6,304 bases of DNA from Thermoplasmata archaeon (GTDB taxonomy: Archaea; Thermoplasmatota; Thermoplasmata; UBA184): NCBI GenBank assembly GCA_021827545.1, contig JAKAVH010000245.1, positions 1 through 6,304 on the forward strand, given 5' to 3'. Shown piece after piece: positions 1 through 5,267 of the stretch (the stretch's first letter is position 1; the number at the start of each line of letters is the position of its first letter). The notes beneath the pieces were generated by a model, which saw only the letters and a program-made list of their open reading frames with translations, was not told the origin of the DNA and searched no databases. Both the position numbers and the translations under genes were made by a program.

Positions 1-437
1 TTGTTGATCGCGCAGATGAGCTGCGTGACCCCGAGCGTCCGGGCGAGGAAGATGTGCTCCCGGGTCTGCTCCTGGACGCCTTCGGCGGCCGAGCAGACGA
101 GGACCGCGGCGTCCGCCTGGCTCGTCCCCGTGATCATGTTCTTGACGAAATCACGGTGGCCGGGGGCGTCGATGATCGTGAAGTAGTACTTCTGGGTGTC
201 AAAGCGGCGGTGCGCGATGTCGATGGTGACGCCGCGCTCCCGCTCCTCCTTGAGGTCGTCCATCACCCAGGCGAACTCGAACGTCGCCTTCCCCTTCGCC
301 TCGGCCTCCGCCCGGAACTTGTCGATCTCTTCCTGGCGAATGTAGCCGGTATCGAGCAGCAGACGACCGACGGTGGTCGATTTGCCGTGGTCGACGTGGC
401 CGATGAAGACGATGTTGAGGTGGGGCTTCTGTGCCAT
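1..437 (-). CDS. tuf: Translation elongation factor 1-alpha (aEF-1A), N-terminal part
   Basis: This is the GTPase that carries aminoacyl-tRNA to the ribosomal A site in the cytoplasm. The 145 visible residues begin [20 protein letters not shown]. They hold the P-loop GHVDHGKS (13-20), the switch I sequence RGVTID (68-73) and the G3 motif DAPGH (90-94). The frame runs off the left edge inside the NKxD guanine-specificity motif: the last full codon is Asn145 and two bases of the following Lys codon remain. The long insert after the P-loop (LLLDTGYI, then the acidic/basic helix) is of the archaeal/eukaryal EF-1A type rather than bacterial EF-Tu. The ATG at 437 is the usual family start, with a GGAG Shine-Dalgarno site 6 bases upstream and a strong TATA box about 35 bases upstream. 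The remaining roughly 280 residues (rest of the G domain, domains 2 and 3) lie outside the window. Identity is near certain; only completeness is unknown. Confidence 0.97.
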   Translation of the reverse strand, partial: MAQKPHLNIVFIGHVDHGKSTTVGRLLLDTGYIRQEEIDKFRAEAEAKGKATFEFAWVMDDLKEERERGVTIDIAHRRFDTQKYYFTIIDAPGHRDFVKNMITGTSQADAAVLVCSAAEGVQEQTREHIFLARTLGVTQLICAIN

Positions 438-443
438 GCGGTG

Positions 444-447
444 CTCC
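444..447 (-). promoter_or_regulatory. Shine-Dalgarno site of aEF-1A
   Basis: On the minus strand GGAG sits 6 bases upstream of the ATG at 437. It confirms this start. The EF-1A message therefore appears to have a short leader with a ribosome binding site rather than being leaderless. Confidence 0.6.
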
Positions 448-467
448 GGGCGCGGCCAAAAGGTGCC

Positions 468-477
468 CCTATATAGG
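468..477 (-). promoter_or_regulatory. TATA box of the aEF-1A promoter
   Basis: The 10-base sequence CCTATATAGG is the most AT-rich island in an otherwise very GC-rich spacer. It lies about 35 bases upstream of the EF-1A ATG. With the usual archaeal spacing of about 25 bases from TATA centre to transcription start, initiation would fall near 445-450, giving a leader of roughly 10 bases. The site is a perfect palindrome, so its sequence gives no direction; direction is inferred from the downstream gene. The minus-strand bases just upstream (GAGACAACG) are purine-rich and could serve as the TFB recognition element. Confidence 0.75.
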
Positions 478-672
478 CGTTGTCTCGCCGGAACACCGAG
501 AGCGTCGCCGGCACCGACGGTCTCGGTCCGGCGAAGGGCGGCGCGCCCCGACCGGAGCCGGGGTCCGGGCCCGTCCGGGGCCGGCCGCTCGGGCCCTCGG
601 AGACCGACCGGACCCGCACGAACTCGCCGGAGCTTCCCCGCCCATCGGGGCCCGGCGCGGGGGCCGTACGGC

Positions 673-1074
673 CTACGGTTCCGGCATCACGACGTGCTCG
701 TTTCCGTCCGGGTCCCGGATCGACGCCCACCAGCCCCACGGGTCCTTGCGGGGTTCCTGGTGGAACGGCACGCCCCGGGACTTGAGCTCCGCGCAGCTCG
801 CGGCGAAGTCCTTGCCGGGCAATCGAAGCAGGATCCCCGAGTTCCCGGGCTCGAGCGTTCCCTTCGGGTCGAACTCGGTGGTCTGGCAAAGGTGCAGGAC
901 GCCCGGCCGGCCGCGTCGGCCGACCGTCACCCAGTGTTCTTCGTCGTCGATCAGGTCGAGGCCGAGCGTGGACGTGTACCACTCGCGGGCCTTCTTGCGG
1001 TCGGAGACGACGACCGCGACGCTGGAGAAATACGGTTTCGTTCCGGTCGGTGGCTTGGACTTTGCGGGGGACAT
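673..1074 (-). CDS. VOC-superfamily (glyoxalase/bleomycin-resistance fold) protein
   Basis: This 133-residue protein has the vicinal-oxygen-chelate layout. A first beta strand at about 16-23 leads into the helix [18 protein letters not shown] (24-41), a middle strand GVLHLCQ lies near 58-64, and the repeat ends with the signature [12 protein letters not shown] (119-130). Such proteins form beta-alpha-beta-beta-beta modules that dimerise around a metal or ligand site; substrates vary widely. The usual first metal-ligand histidine position, before VxD, is Ser18. The usual final glutamate, three residues after the N of DPDGN, is Val128. His61 remains as a possible middle ligand. True glyoxalase I activity is therefore doubtful, and a binding or resistance-type role is as likely. 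The ATG at 1074 is preferred because the VOC core begins soon after it; there is no clear Shine-Dalgarno site, and a weak TATA-like stretch lies about 31 bases upstream. It is divergent from the thioesterase gene and upstream of EF-1A in the same direction. The substrate is unknown. Confidence 0.88.
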   Translation of the reverse strand: MSPAKSKPPTGTKPYFSSVAVVVSDRKKAREWYTSTLGLDLIDDEEHWVTVGRRGRPGVLHLCQTTEFDPKGTLEPGNSGILLRLPGKDFAASCAELKSRGVPFHQEPRKDPWGWWASIRDPDGNEHVVMPEP

Positions 1075-1099
1075 CGGGGACCTCGGCCGGACGAGGGCG

Positions 1100-1112
1100 T
1101 ATCTCCTATTGA
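1100..1112 (-). promoter_or_regulatory. Possible TATA box of the VOC gene
   Basis: A short AT-richer stretch, TCAATAGGAGATA on the minus strand, is centred about 31 bases upstream of the VOC ATG. That spacing would give an almost leaderless transcript and fits the lack of a Shine-Dalgarno site. The sequence is a poor match to a TATA consensus, so the call is tentative. Confidence 0.35.
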
Positions 1113-1261
1113 GGGGGGCGGGGAGGGGTGCCGAAACGGGACCCGTCGTCCCGGTCCTTCCCGGCATCCGTGGGGCCACCGGCGGTCGGTCCGGGACCCC
1201 TCCCGGGCGGCCGGACGATCGCCCGCGGACCCGAGGCCGAGGCGGGGTCACCGGCACAAGC

Positions 1262-1269
1262 GATTTAGG
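1262..1269 (+). promoter_or_regulatory. Possible TATA box of the thioesterase-mbf1 operon
   Basis: GATTTAGG is the only AT-rich octamer in the spacer before the thioesterase gene. Its centre is about 50 bases before the GTG start, so the transcript would carry a leader of roughly 25 bases. A weak Shine-Dalgarno-like GGCGGT lies at 1305-1310, four bases before the GTG. The match and the spacing are plausible but not strong. Confidence 0.4.
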
Positions 1270-1314
1270 CTGGGGGCGGGTCGGTCGTCCCGTTCGCGAG
1301 CTCCGGCGGTAACC

Positions 1315-1800
1315 GTGCCCGACCTGACCCTCCACACCGTGGGCGCCAGCCGGGCGTCGGTCGTCCGACTGATGGTCCCGACGGACGCGAACTTCGTGGG
1401 CAACGTCTTCGGCGGTCAGATCCTCGCCGAGGTCGACCGCGTGGCGTACATCACGGCCACCCGCCATGCGAAGTCCAATTGCGTAACGGCCTCGTTCGAC
1501 CGTGTCGATTTCATCCTCCCGGTGCACGTGGGAGAGGTCGTTGACTTCGACGCGATGCTCACGTACGTCGGGCGCTCGTCGATGGAGGTCTGGGTCCGCG
1601 TGCAGTCCGAGGCGCTTGCCGGCGGCGCCCCCCAGCTCGTCGGCGAGGCGTTCGTCACGATGGTGGCGGTCGACCCGCACGGGCGACCGGTGCCCGTCCC
1701 GCCGCTCGTCCTCGAGACCGACGAGGAACGCGGGCGCTTCGAGGAAGGTCGCCGGCGGATGGAGGCCCGGCGACGGACGCGTTTGGCCCCATCTCGATAG
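1315..1800 (+). CDS. Hotdog-fold acyl-CoA thioesterase (YciA/ACOT family)
   Basis: This enzyme is predicted to hydrolyse acyl-CoA to free acid and CoA in the cytoplasm. It has 161 residues, a normal length for a single-hotdog member. The family signature is clear: TDANFVGNVFGGQILAEVD (23-41) contains the conserved Asn30 and Asp41, and the later sequence VTASFDRVDF with PVHVGEVV follows the family pattern for the second strand and CoA-binding region. The C-terminal tail after about 140 is rich in Arg and Glu (for example RRRMEARRRTR) and probably extends as a charged helix. The start is taken as GTG at 1315 because the homologous region starts a few residues later and no other in-frame start lies nearby; a weak GGCGGT precedes it. 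It is the first gene of a likely two-gene operon with mbf1, whose ATG follows 8 bases after the stop. Chain-length preference cannot be read from the sequence. Confidence 0.92.
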   Translation: MPDLTLHTVGASRASVVRLMVPTDANFVGNVFGGQILAEVDRVAYITATRHAKSNCVTASFDRVDFILPVHVGEVVDFDAMLTYVGRSSMEVWVRVQSEALAGGAPQLVGEAFVTMVAVDPHGRPVPVPPLVLETDEERGRFEEGRRRMEARRRTRLAPSR

Positions 1801-1804
1801 GAAG
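1799..1804 (+). promoter_or_regulatory. Ribosome binding site of mbf1
   Basis: AGGAAG overlaps the last two bases of the thioesterase stop codon and lies 4 bases before the mbf1 ATG. Having the site inside the upstream stop argues for translation of both genes from one message. Confidence 0.55.
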
Positions 1805-1808
1805 AACC

Positions 1809-2267
1809 ATGCTGTGCGAAATGTGCGGAAAGGAATCTGAGACCGTGAGCCGGGTGCGGATCGAAGGCACGATCCTCCGGCTCTGCCCCGCTTGCGCTCG
1901 ATTCGGAACCCCGATCGACCCCCCGGCCCCGGTCGCGGCGGGCGCCGTGCCGGTCGGCCGGCCGCGGACCCCGGGCGGCCCCGCCAGCCACACGGCCGGT
2001 GGAGGACGCCGCCTCGAGGAACGCGACCTCTACCAGGACATCGGAGAGATGGAACTCGCCCCCGACTGGTACCGGCGCGTGCGCGTGGCCCGCGAGGCCC
2101 TTGCTTGGACGCCCGAAGACCTCGGGAAGAAGCTCAACGAGAAGAAGTCGGTCGTGCTGAAGCTCGAGTCGGGGAGCCTTCGTCCCCCCGACGCGCTCGT
2201 ACGCAAGATCGAGCACCTGCTCAAGGTCCGCCTGCGGGCGGAGCCGGAGCCGACCGGGTCGCCCTAA
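1809..2267 (+). CDS. mbf1: Multiprotein bridging factor 1 (aMBF1): zinc ribbon plus XRE-type HTH
   Basis: This 152-residue protein matches archaeal MBF1 in order and length. A zinc ribbon occupies residues 1-33, with cysteines C3-x2-C6 and C26-x2-C29. A linker rich in Pro, Gly and Ala (about 35-68) follows, then LAPDWYRRVRVARE at 83-96 leading into a Cro/C1-type helix-turn-helix (about 88-142). The HTH includes WTPEDLGKKLNEKKSVVLKLESG, close to the family pattern of a helix, a KxSV turn and a KxExG motif. In eukaryotes MBF1 bridges activators and TBP; the archaeal protein is linked mainly to the ribosome and translation, and its exact role is unsettled. It sits 8 bases behind the thioesterase gene and is probably cotranscribed with it. 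Its TAA stop overlaps the stop of the convergent membrane-protein gene by 4 bases. The start is firm because the zinc ribbon begins at residue 3. Confidence 0.95.
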   Translation: MLCEMCGKESETVSRVRIEGTILRLCPACARFGTPIDPPAPVAAGAVPVGRPRTPGGPASHTAGGGRRLEERDLYQDIGEMELAPDWYRRVRVAREALAWTPEDLGKKLNEKKSVVLKLESGSLRPPDALVRKIEHLLKVRLRAEPEPTGSP

Positions 2268-2653
2268 GGCGACGCCCGCGCGCCGCCGGAGGGCCCGCGG
2301 TCGCCGGCCATCGACGGCGGGGGACCCCGGCGGCTGTGCGGCGAGCGGCCGGCCGGGGATCCGACCGGCCGCTCGAGTCCGACCTCCGTGCCGACCTCGG
2401 CCCGCGCGAACCCCGAACCGGAGATCCCCTCAAGCACCCCTCGTAGGTCGGCCGAGTAGCGCGCGAGCAACCGCTCGCTCCAGGTGAGGTACCCCAGCCC
2501 GACGGCCGAGAGCCCGCCGACCGCCGCGACCCCGAGCGCGTCGTACGGCATCTCGAGGGCGACCAGCACGAGACCGACCACAAGGCCCAAGACGGCCGCC
2601 AGGGCGCGCCAAATGCTCCGGTGGGCCCGGCGGTCGCGGTGGGAGAACGCCAT
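2264..2653 (-). CDS. Small two-helix membrane protein of unknown function
   Basis: I do not recognise this 129-residue protein. A basic N-terminus (HRDRRAHR, residues 5-12) is followed by two hydrophobic segments: 17-35 (ALAAVLGLVVGLVLVALEM) and about 39-57 (ALGVAAVGGLSAVGLGYL and on). They are joined by a very short turn, EMPYD. This predicts a helical hairpin with both ends in the cytoplasm. The next stretch (SERLLARYSADLRGVLEGI) looks like an amphipathic helix, and the tail after about 95 is low-complexity Pro/Gly/Arg/Ser. The gene lies 31 bases after argF on the same strand and may be cotranscribed. It has no convincing Shine-Dalgarno site, and its stop overlaps that of mbf1. The hydrophobic half supports a real gene. 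The tail composition could partly reflect the GC-rich background, so the true extent is less certain. Confidence 0.65.
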   Translation of the reverse strand: MAFSHRDRRAHRSIWRALAAVLGLVVGLVLVALEMPYDALGVAAVGGLSAVGLGYLTWSERLLARYSADLRGVLEGISGSGFARAEVGTEVGLERPVGSPAGRSPHSRRGPPPSMAGDRGPSGGARASP

Positions 2654-2684
2654 CGTCGGACCGACGCCACCGAGCCGGGCGGCG

Positions 2685-3647
2685 TCACCGGCCCCGCGCC
2701 CGCGCCGCGCGGGGCCGCAGGAGGAGCTCGAGGATGGCCTTCTGGGCGTGAAGCCGGTTCTCGGCCTGGTCCCAGACGGCCGCGCGCGGGCCGTCGAGCA
2801 CCTCATCGGTGATCTCCTGGCCGCGATGGGCCGGCAGGTCGTGCAGGACGAACGCGTCGGGGGCGGCGAGCGCGACGAGGGTCAGGTCGATCCGGAACCG
2901 CTCGAACGCCTTCTCCCGGGCCTCCGCTTCCCCTTCGTCACCCATCGAGATCCAGACGTCGGTGTAGAGCGCGTCGGCGCCGCGGGCGGCCTCGCCCGGG
3001 TCGTGCGTCAGCTCGATCTCGGCCCGCGAGACGCGGGCCAGCTCTCGCGCTTTCGCAACGACATCGGCCCGGGGGTCGAACCCGACCGGGGTCGCGGCCG
3101 TGACATCGAGGCCGACCGCCGCGGCGCCGAGGAGGAGCGAGTGGAGCACGTTGTTGCCGTCACCGACCCACGCGAGCCGGTGCCCCCGAAAGCGTCCGCG
3201 CCAGCGCTCGTGCATCGTGAGCAGGTCGGCGACGATCTGGCACGGGTGCTCGAGGTCGTCGAGCGCATTGATCACCGGAACGCTCGCGGCCCGGGCGAGC
3301 TCGGCGAGATCGTCGTGGTGGAACGCCCGGTACGTCAGGCCGTCCACGAAACGCGAAAGGACCCGGGCCGTGTCCGCGATCGTCTCCCCACGGCTCAGTT
3401 GCAGGTCCCGGTTCGAGAGGTAGAGGGCGTGGCCCCCGAGGTCGGTCATCGCGACCTCAAAGGAGATCCGTGTCCGCGTCGACGGCTTTTCGAAGATCAT
3501 CGCCAGGTTCTTCCCGGCGAGGGTCGGACGCCGGACGCCGCGGTGCCGGTCGGACTTGAGGCGGGCCGCCCGTTCGAGAAGCGAGGGAAGGTCGGAGGCG
3601 ATGTCGGCCAGCGACACAAGGTCGCGCTTGACGGACGGCGGCGTCAC
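2685..3647 (-). CDS. argF: Ornithine carbamoyltransferase
   Basis: This enzyme makes citrulline from carbamoyl phosphate and ornithine, step six of arginine synthesis, as a cytoplasmic oligomer. With GTG at 3647 as start it has 320 residues, normal for the family. Visible motifs are the carbamoyl-phosphate loop PSTRTR (55-60), RGET with DTARVLSR (86-99), HPCQ (134-137), the DGNN turn (163-166) and the ornithine-loop signature DVWISMG (230-236). The last of these separates it from aspartate carbamoyltransferase. HRGQEITDEV and WDQAENRLHAQKA end the second domain. One key departure: the HCLP signature reads HDLP at 269-272, with Asp270 in place of the ornithine-contacting cysteine. The first residues are uncertain; the start was chosen because homology begins by residue 8 and a TATA-like box lies about 28 bases upstream, giving a leaderless message. 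No carbamoyl-phosphate synthase or other arginine gene is in view. Confidence 0.94.
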   Translation of the reverse strand: MTPPSVKRDLVSLADIASDLPSLLERAARLKSDRHRGVRRPTLAGKNLAMIFEKPSTRTRISFEVAMTDLGGHALYLSNRDLQLSRGETIADTARVLSRFVDGLTYRAFHHDDLAELARAASVPVINALDDLEHPCQIVADLLTMHERWRGRFRGHRLAWVGDGNNVLHSLLLGAAAVGLDVTAATPVGFDPRADVVAKARELARVSRAEIELTHDPGEAARGADALYTDVWISMGDEGEAEAREKAFERFRIDLTLVALAAPDAFVLHDLPAHRGQEITDEVLDGPRAAVWDQAENRLHAQKAILELLLRPRAARARGR

Positions 3648-3670
3648 GGTTCGGTGAAGACGACGACGGC

Positions 3671-3679
3671 CCAAAATGG
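3671..3679 (-). promoter_or_regulatory. TATA-like box of argF
   Basis: On the minus strand the sequence reads CCATTTTGG, centred about 28 bases upstream of the argF GTG. This spacing puts transcription start at or next to the start codon, and no Shine-Dalgarno motif is present before it. Together these suggest a leaderless transcript and support the chosen GTG. Confidence 0.5.
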
Positions 3680-3802
3680 TTCCGCCACCGGCTCGGATAC
3701 CGCCAGGCGCAGGGGCGAGAGTCCGGGGAGGACCGTGTGCCAAACGGCGGGGAACACTCCGGCCCGTTGCGGGGCGCGGGAGGACCCCGACGCCGTGCGC
3801 AC

Positions 3803-3810
3803 GTTAAGAA
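3803..3810 (+). promoter_or_regulatory. TATA-like box of the thiolase-DUF35 operon
   Basis: GTTAAGAA is the AT-rich island in the spacer, centred about 36 bases before the thiolase ATG. The expected transcription start would be near 3830, just at the Shine-Dalgarno site. The downstream sequence CCGGGCCCGG (3811-3820) is a 10-base palindrome, which could be chance in GC-rich DNA. Confidence 0.45.
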
Positions 3811-3830
3811 CCGGGCCCGGCTGCGGCCAC

Positions 3831-3835
3831 GGAGG
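3831..3835 (+). promoter_or_regulatory. Shine-Dalgarno site that sets the thiolase start
   Basis: GGAGG lies 7 bases upstream of the ATG at 3843, an ideal spacing. It decides for this start over the internal ATG at 3933, which would cut into the first beta strand of the thiolase core. Confidence 0.7.
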
Positions 3836-3842
3836 CGTCACG

Positions 3843-5267
3843 ATGCCGGCACGTTCGAAGGCGAGACGACCGACCGACCGTCCGCGGACCGCCCGACCGA
3901 AGACCCCACCCTCGAGGGGCCGCCGGGTCTACATGGTGACGGGGGGGCTCACGAAGTTCGCGAAGGCCCACCCCGCGATGGACTTCCGCCTCATGGTGAA
4001 GCGAGCGTACGACTATGCGCTCAAGGGTGTCCCGGGGCTGACCGCCGACCGGATCGACGGCACCCGGATCTCCTACTTCTCCGACCACTTCGCCCGCCAG
4101 CTCAAGGCGGCGAGCATGGTCCAGGATTACCTCGGAATGAACCCGAAGGGGTCGGTGCGCATCGAGTGGGGGGGCGCGACGGGCGGGGAGTGCTTCCAGG
4201 CGGCCTACGAGGCCGTCGCGAGCGGTCGGATGGACGTCTGCCTCGCGGCCGGTTTCGAGACGATGAGTCGTGTGGCAACGTGGAAGGGCAACGAGTTCAT
4301 CGCGCTCGCTTCGGACACGAACTTCGACTTTCCCCTCGGGGGATTCTACACCGGCTACTACGCGTTGATGGTCGTCCGCCACATCTACGAGTACCTGCGC
4401 AAGGGGAAGTACGCCGAGGTGAAGGACGAGCGCGAAGCGCAACGTCTCGCGATCGCCGAAGGCTCGCGGATCATGAGCAAGGTCTCGGTGAAGAACCACC
4501 GCAACGCGCTGCACAACCCGTACGCGCAGTACCCGAAACGGCTGACGGTCGAGGACGTCCTCCGTTCCGAGATGATCAGCTACCCGCTCACGCGCGGGCA
4601 GATCTGCACGATGAGCGACGGGGCCGCCGTGGCGGTCCTGTGCACGGAGGAGCGGGCGAAGGAATTCACCGACCGTCCTGTCCGCGTCTCGGGCGTGGGG
4701 TGCGGGACGGACACGATGCGACTCGCCGACCGCCCGTTCGGGCGCGTCCCCCTGCTTCCGCACGAGCGGGCAAAGGACTACGAGGACCTCGAATACCCGG
4801 GCGTCCACTCCTTCCGCGCGGGGCGGGCGGCCGGACTCGAGGCGTACCGGATGGCGGGGATCACCCGGCCGACCGCGGAGCTCGACTTCATCGAGCTGCA
4901 CGACGCCTACGCGTCGAGCGAGATCCAGACGTACGAGGACCTCGGGCTGTGCCGATACGGCGAAGGTTACGACTTCGTCGAGCAGGGCGACCCGTTCCTG
5001 AAGGGGATCGACTACGGTTTCTCGACGCCGAGGGCGGGCACGATGCCCGTCAACCCCTCGGGCGGCCTCATTGCGTGCGGCCACCCGGTCGGCGCGACCG
5101 GGCTCATGCAGGGGGTCTTTGCGTTCTGGCAGCTCCAGGGGACGATCGGCAAGCACTTCGGGGACCCGACCCTCCAGCTCGACCACCCTCGTCGGGGTGC
5201 GATCCATAGCCACGCCGGCACCGGCTCGAGCGTGACGGTCTCGATCCTCGAAAGGGGGTTCCGATGA
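3843..5267 (+). CDS. SCP-x-type thiolase-like protein lacking the nucleophilic cysteine
   Basis: This 474-residue protein is clearly a thiolase-fold enzyme of the SCP-x/archaeal class. The core starts at RRVYMVTGGLTKF (27-39). Further signatures are FETMSRV (138-144), VKNHRNALHNPYAQYP (216-231), the SCP-x signature ELHDAYASSEIQTYEDLGLC (351-370), NPSGGLIACGHPVGATG (404-420) with catalytic-type His414, and the end motif IHSHAGTGSS (454-463), which replaces the classical CxGG ending as in other SCP-x members. In standard thiolases the acyl-accepting cysteine lies in an EAACASGG-like motif. Here the aligned stretch is IEWGGATGG (107-115), with Gly111 at the cysteine position; Cys117 is six residues further on and Cys412 lies beside GHP. 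An ordinary acetyl-transfer mechanism is therefore in doubt. An Arg/Pro/Lys-rich extension of about 26 residues precedes the core. The gene overlaps the DUF35 gene by 4 bases (ATGA), so the two products probably form a complex. The substrate is unknown; acyl-CoA thiolysis, condensation or aldol chemistry are all open. Confidence 0.9.
   Translation: MPARSKARRPTDRPRTARPKTPPSRGRRVYMVTGGLTKFAKAHPAMDFRLMVKRAYDYALKGVPGLTADRIDGTRISYFSDHFARQLKAASMVQDYLGMNPKGSVRIEWGGATGGECFQAAYEAVASGRMDVCLAAGFETMSRVATWKGNEFIALASDTNFDFPLGGFYTGYYALMVVRHIYEYLRKGKYAEVKDEREAQRLAIAEGSRIMSKVSVKNHRNALHNPYAQYPKRLTVEDVLRSEMISYPLTRGQICTMSDGAAVAVLCTEERAKEFTDRPVRVSGVGCGTDTMRLADRPFGRVPLLPHERAKDYEDLEYPGVHSFRAGRAAGLEAYRMAGITRPTAELDFIELHDAYASSEIQTYEDLGLCRYGEGYDFVEQGDPFLKGIDYGFSTPRAGTMPVNPSGGLIACGHPVGATGLMQGVFAFWQLQGTIGKHFGDPTLQLDHPRRGAIHSHAGTGSSVTVSILERGFR
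5253..5258 (+). promoter_or_regulatory. Ribosome binding site of the DUF35 gene
   Basis: AGGGGG lies 5 bases before the ATG at 5264, inside the last codons of the thiolase. It supports coupled translation across the ATGA overlap. A second in-frame ATG at 5285 is possible but has no comparable site. Confidence 0.5.

Larger units (their letters stand above)
438..672. other. Intergenic region upstream of aEF-1A
   Basis: These 235 bases contain the EF-1A promoter at their left end. The rest is GC-rich with no convincing gene, RNA or terminator. A 12-base palindrome, GGCCGTACGGCC, lies at 662-673 against the VOC stop codon, but no T-run follows on the minus strand. Confidence 0.55.
1075..1314. 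other. Divergent intergenic region between VOC and thioesterase genes
   Basis: These 240 bases hold the two outward promoters. They are extremely GC-rich with G- or C-runs. I see no supported ORF with codon-like content and no RNA gene. The only AT-rich points are the two tentative TATA-like sites at 1100-1112 and 1262-1269. Confidence 0.6.

Noticed and set aside
662..673. 12-base perfect palindrome GGCCGTACGGCC at the VOC stop
   Set aside because: Considered as a terminator or operator. It gives only a 4-base stem with a 4-base loop, has no T-run, and uses bases common in this GC-rich background.
373..1314. Upstream extension of the thioesterase frame
   Set aside because: It crosses the VOC gene and EF-1A promoter antisense and shows no homology; the thioesterase core begins just after the GTG at 1315.
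3811..3820. 10-base palindrome CCGGGCCCGG between TATA and Shine-Dalgarno of the thiolase
   Set aside because: Only G and C bases, expected by chance at this composition; no supporting arms beyond it.
2484..3842. Open frame extending far upstream of the thiolase in the same frame
   Set aside because: It runs antisense to argF, which has full family motifs; the openness reflects GC-rich sequence with few stop codons. A Shine-Dalgarno site and homology place the real start at 3843.
3737..5209. Plus-strand open frame of 490 codons overlapping the thiolase in another frame
   Set aside because: Low-complexity Arg/Gly/Pro translation without motifs; the thiolase frame explains this DNA.
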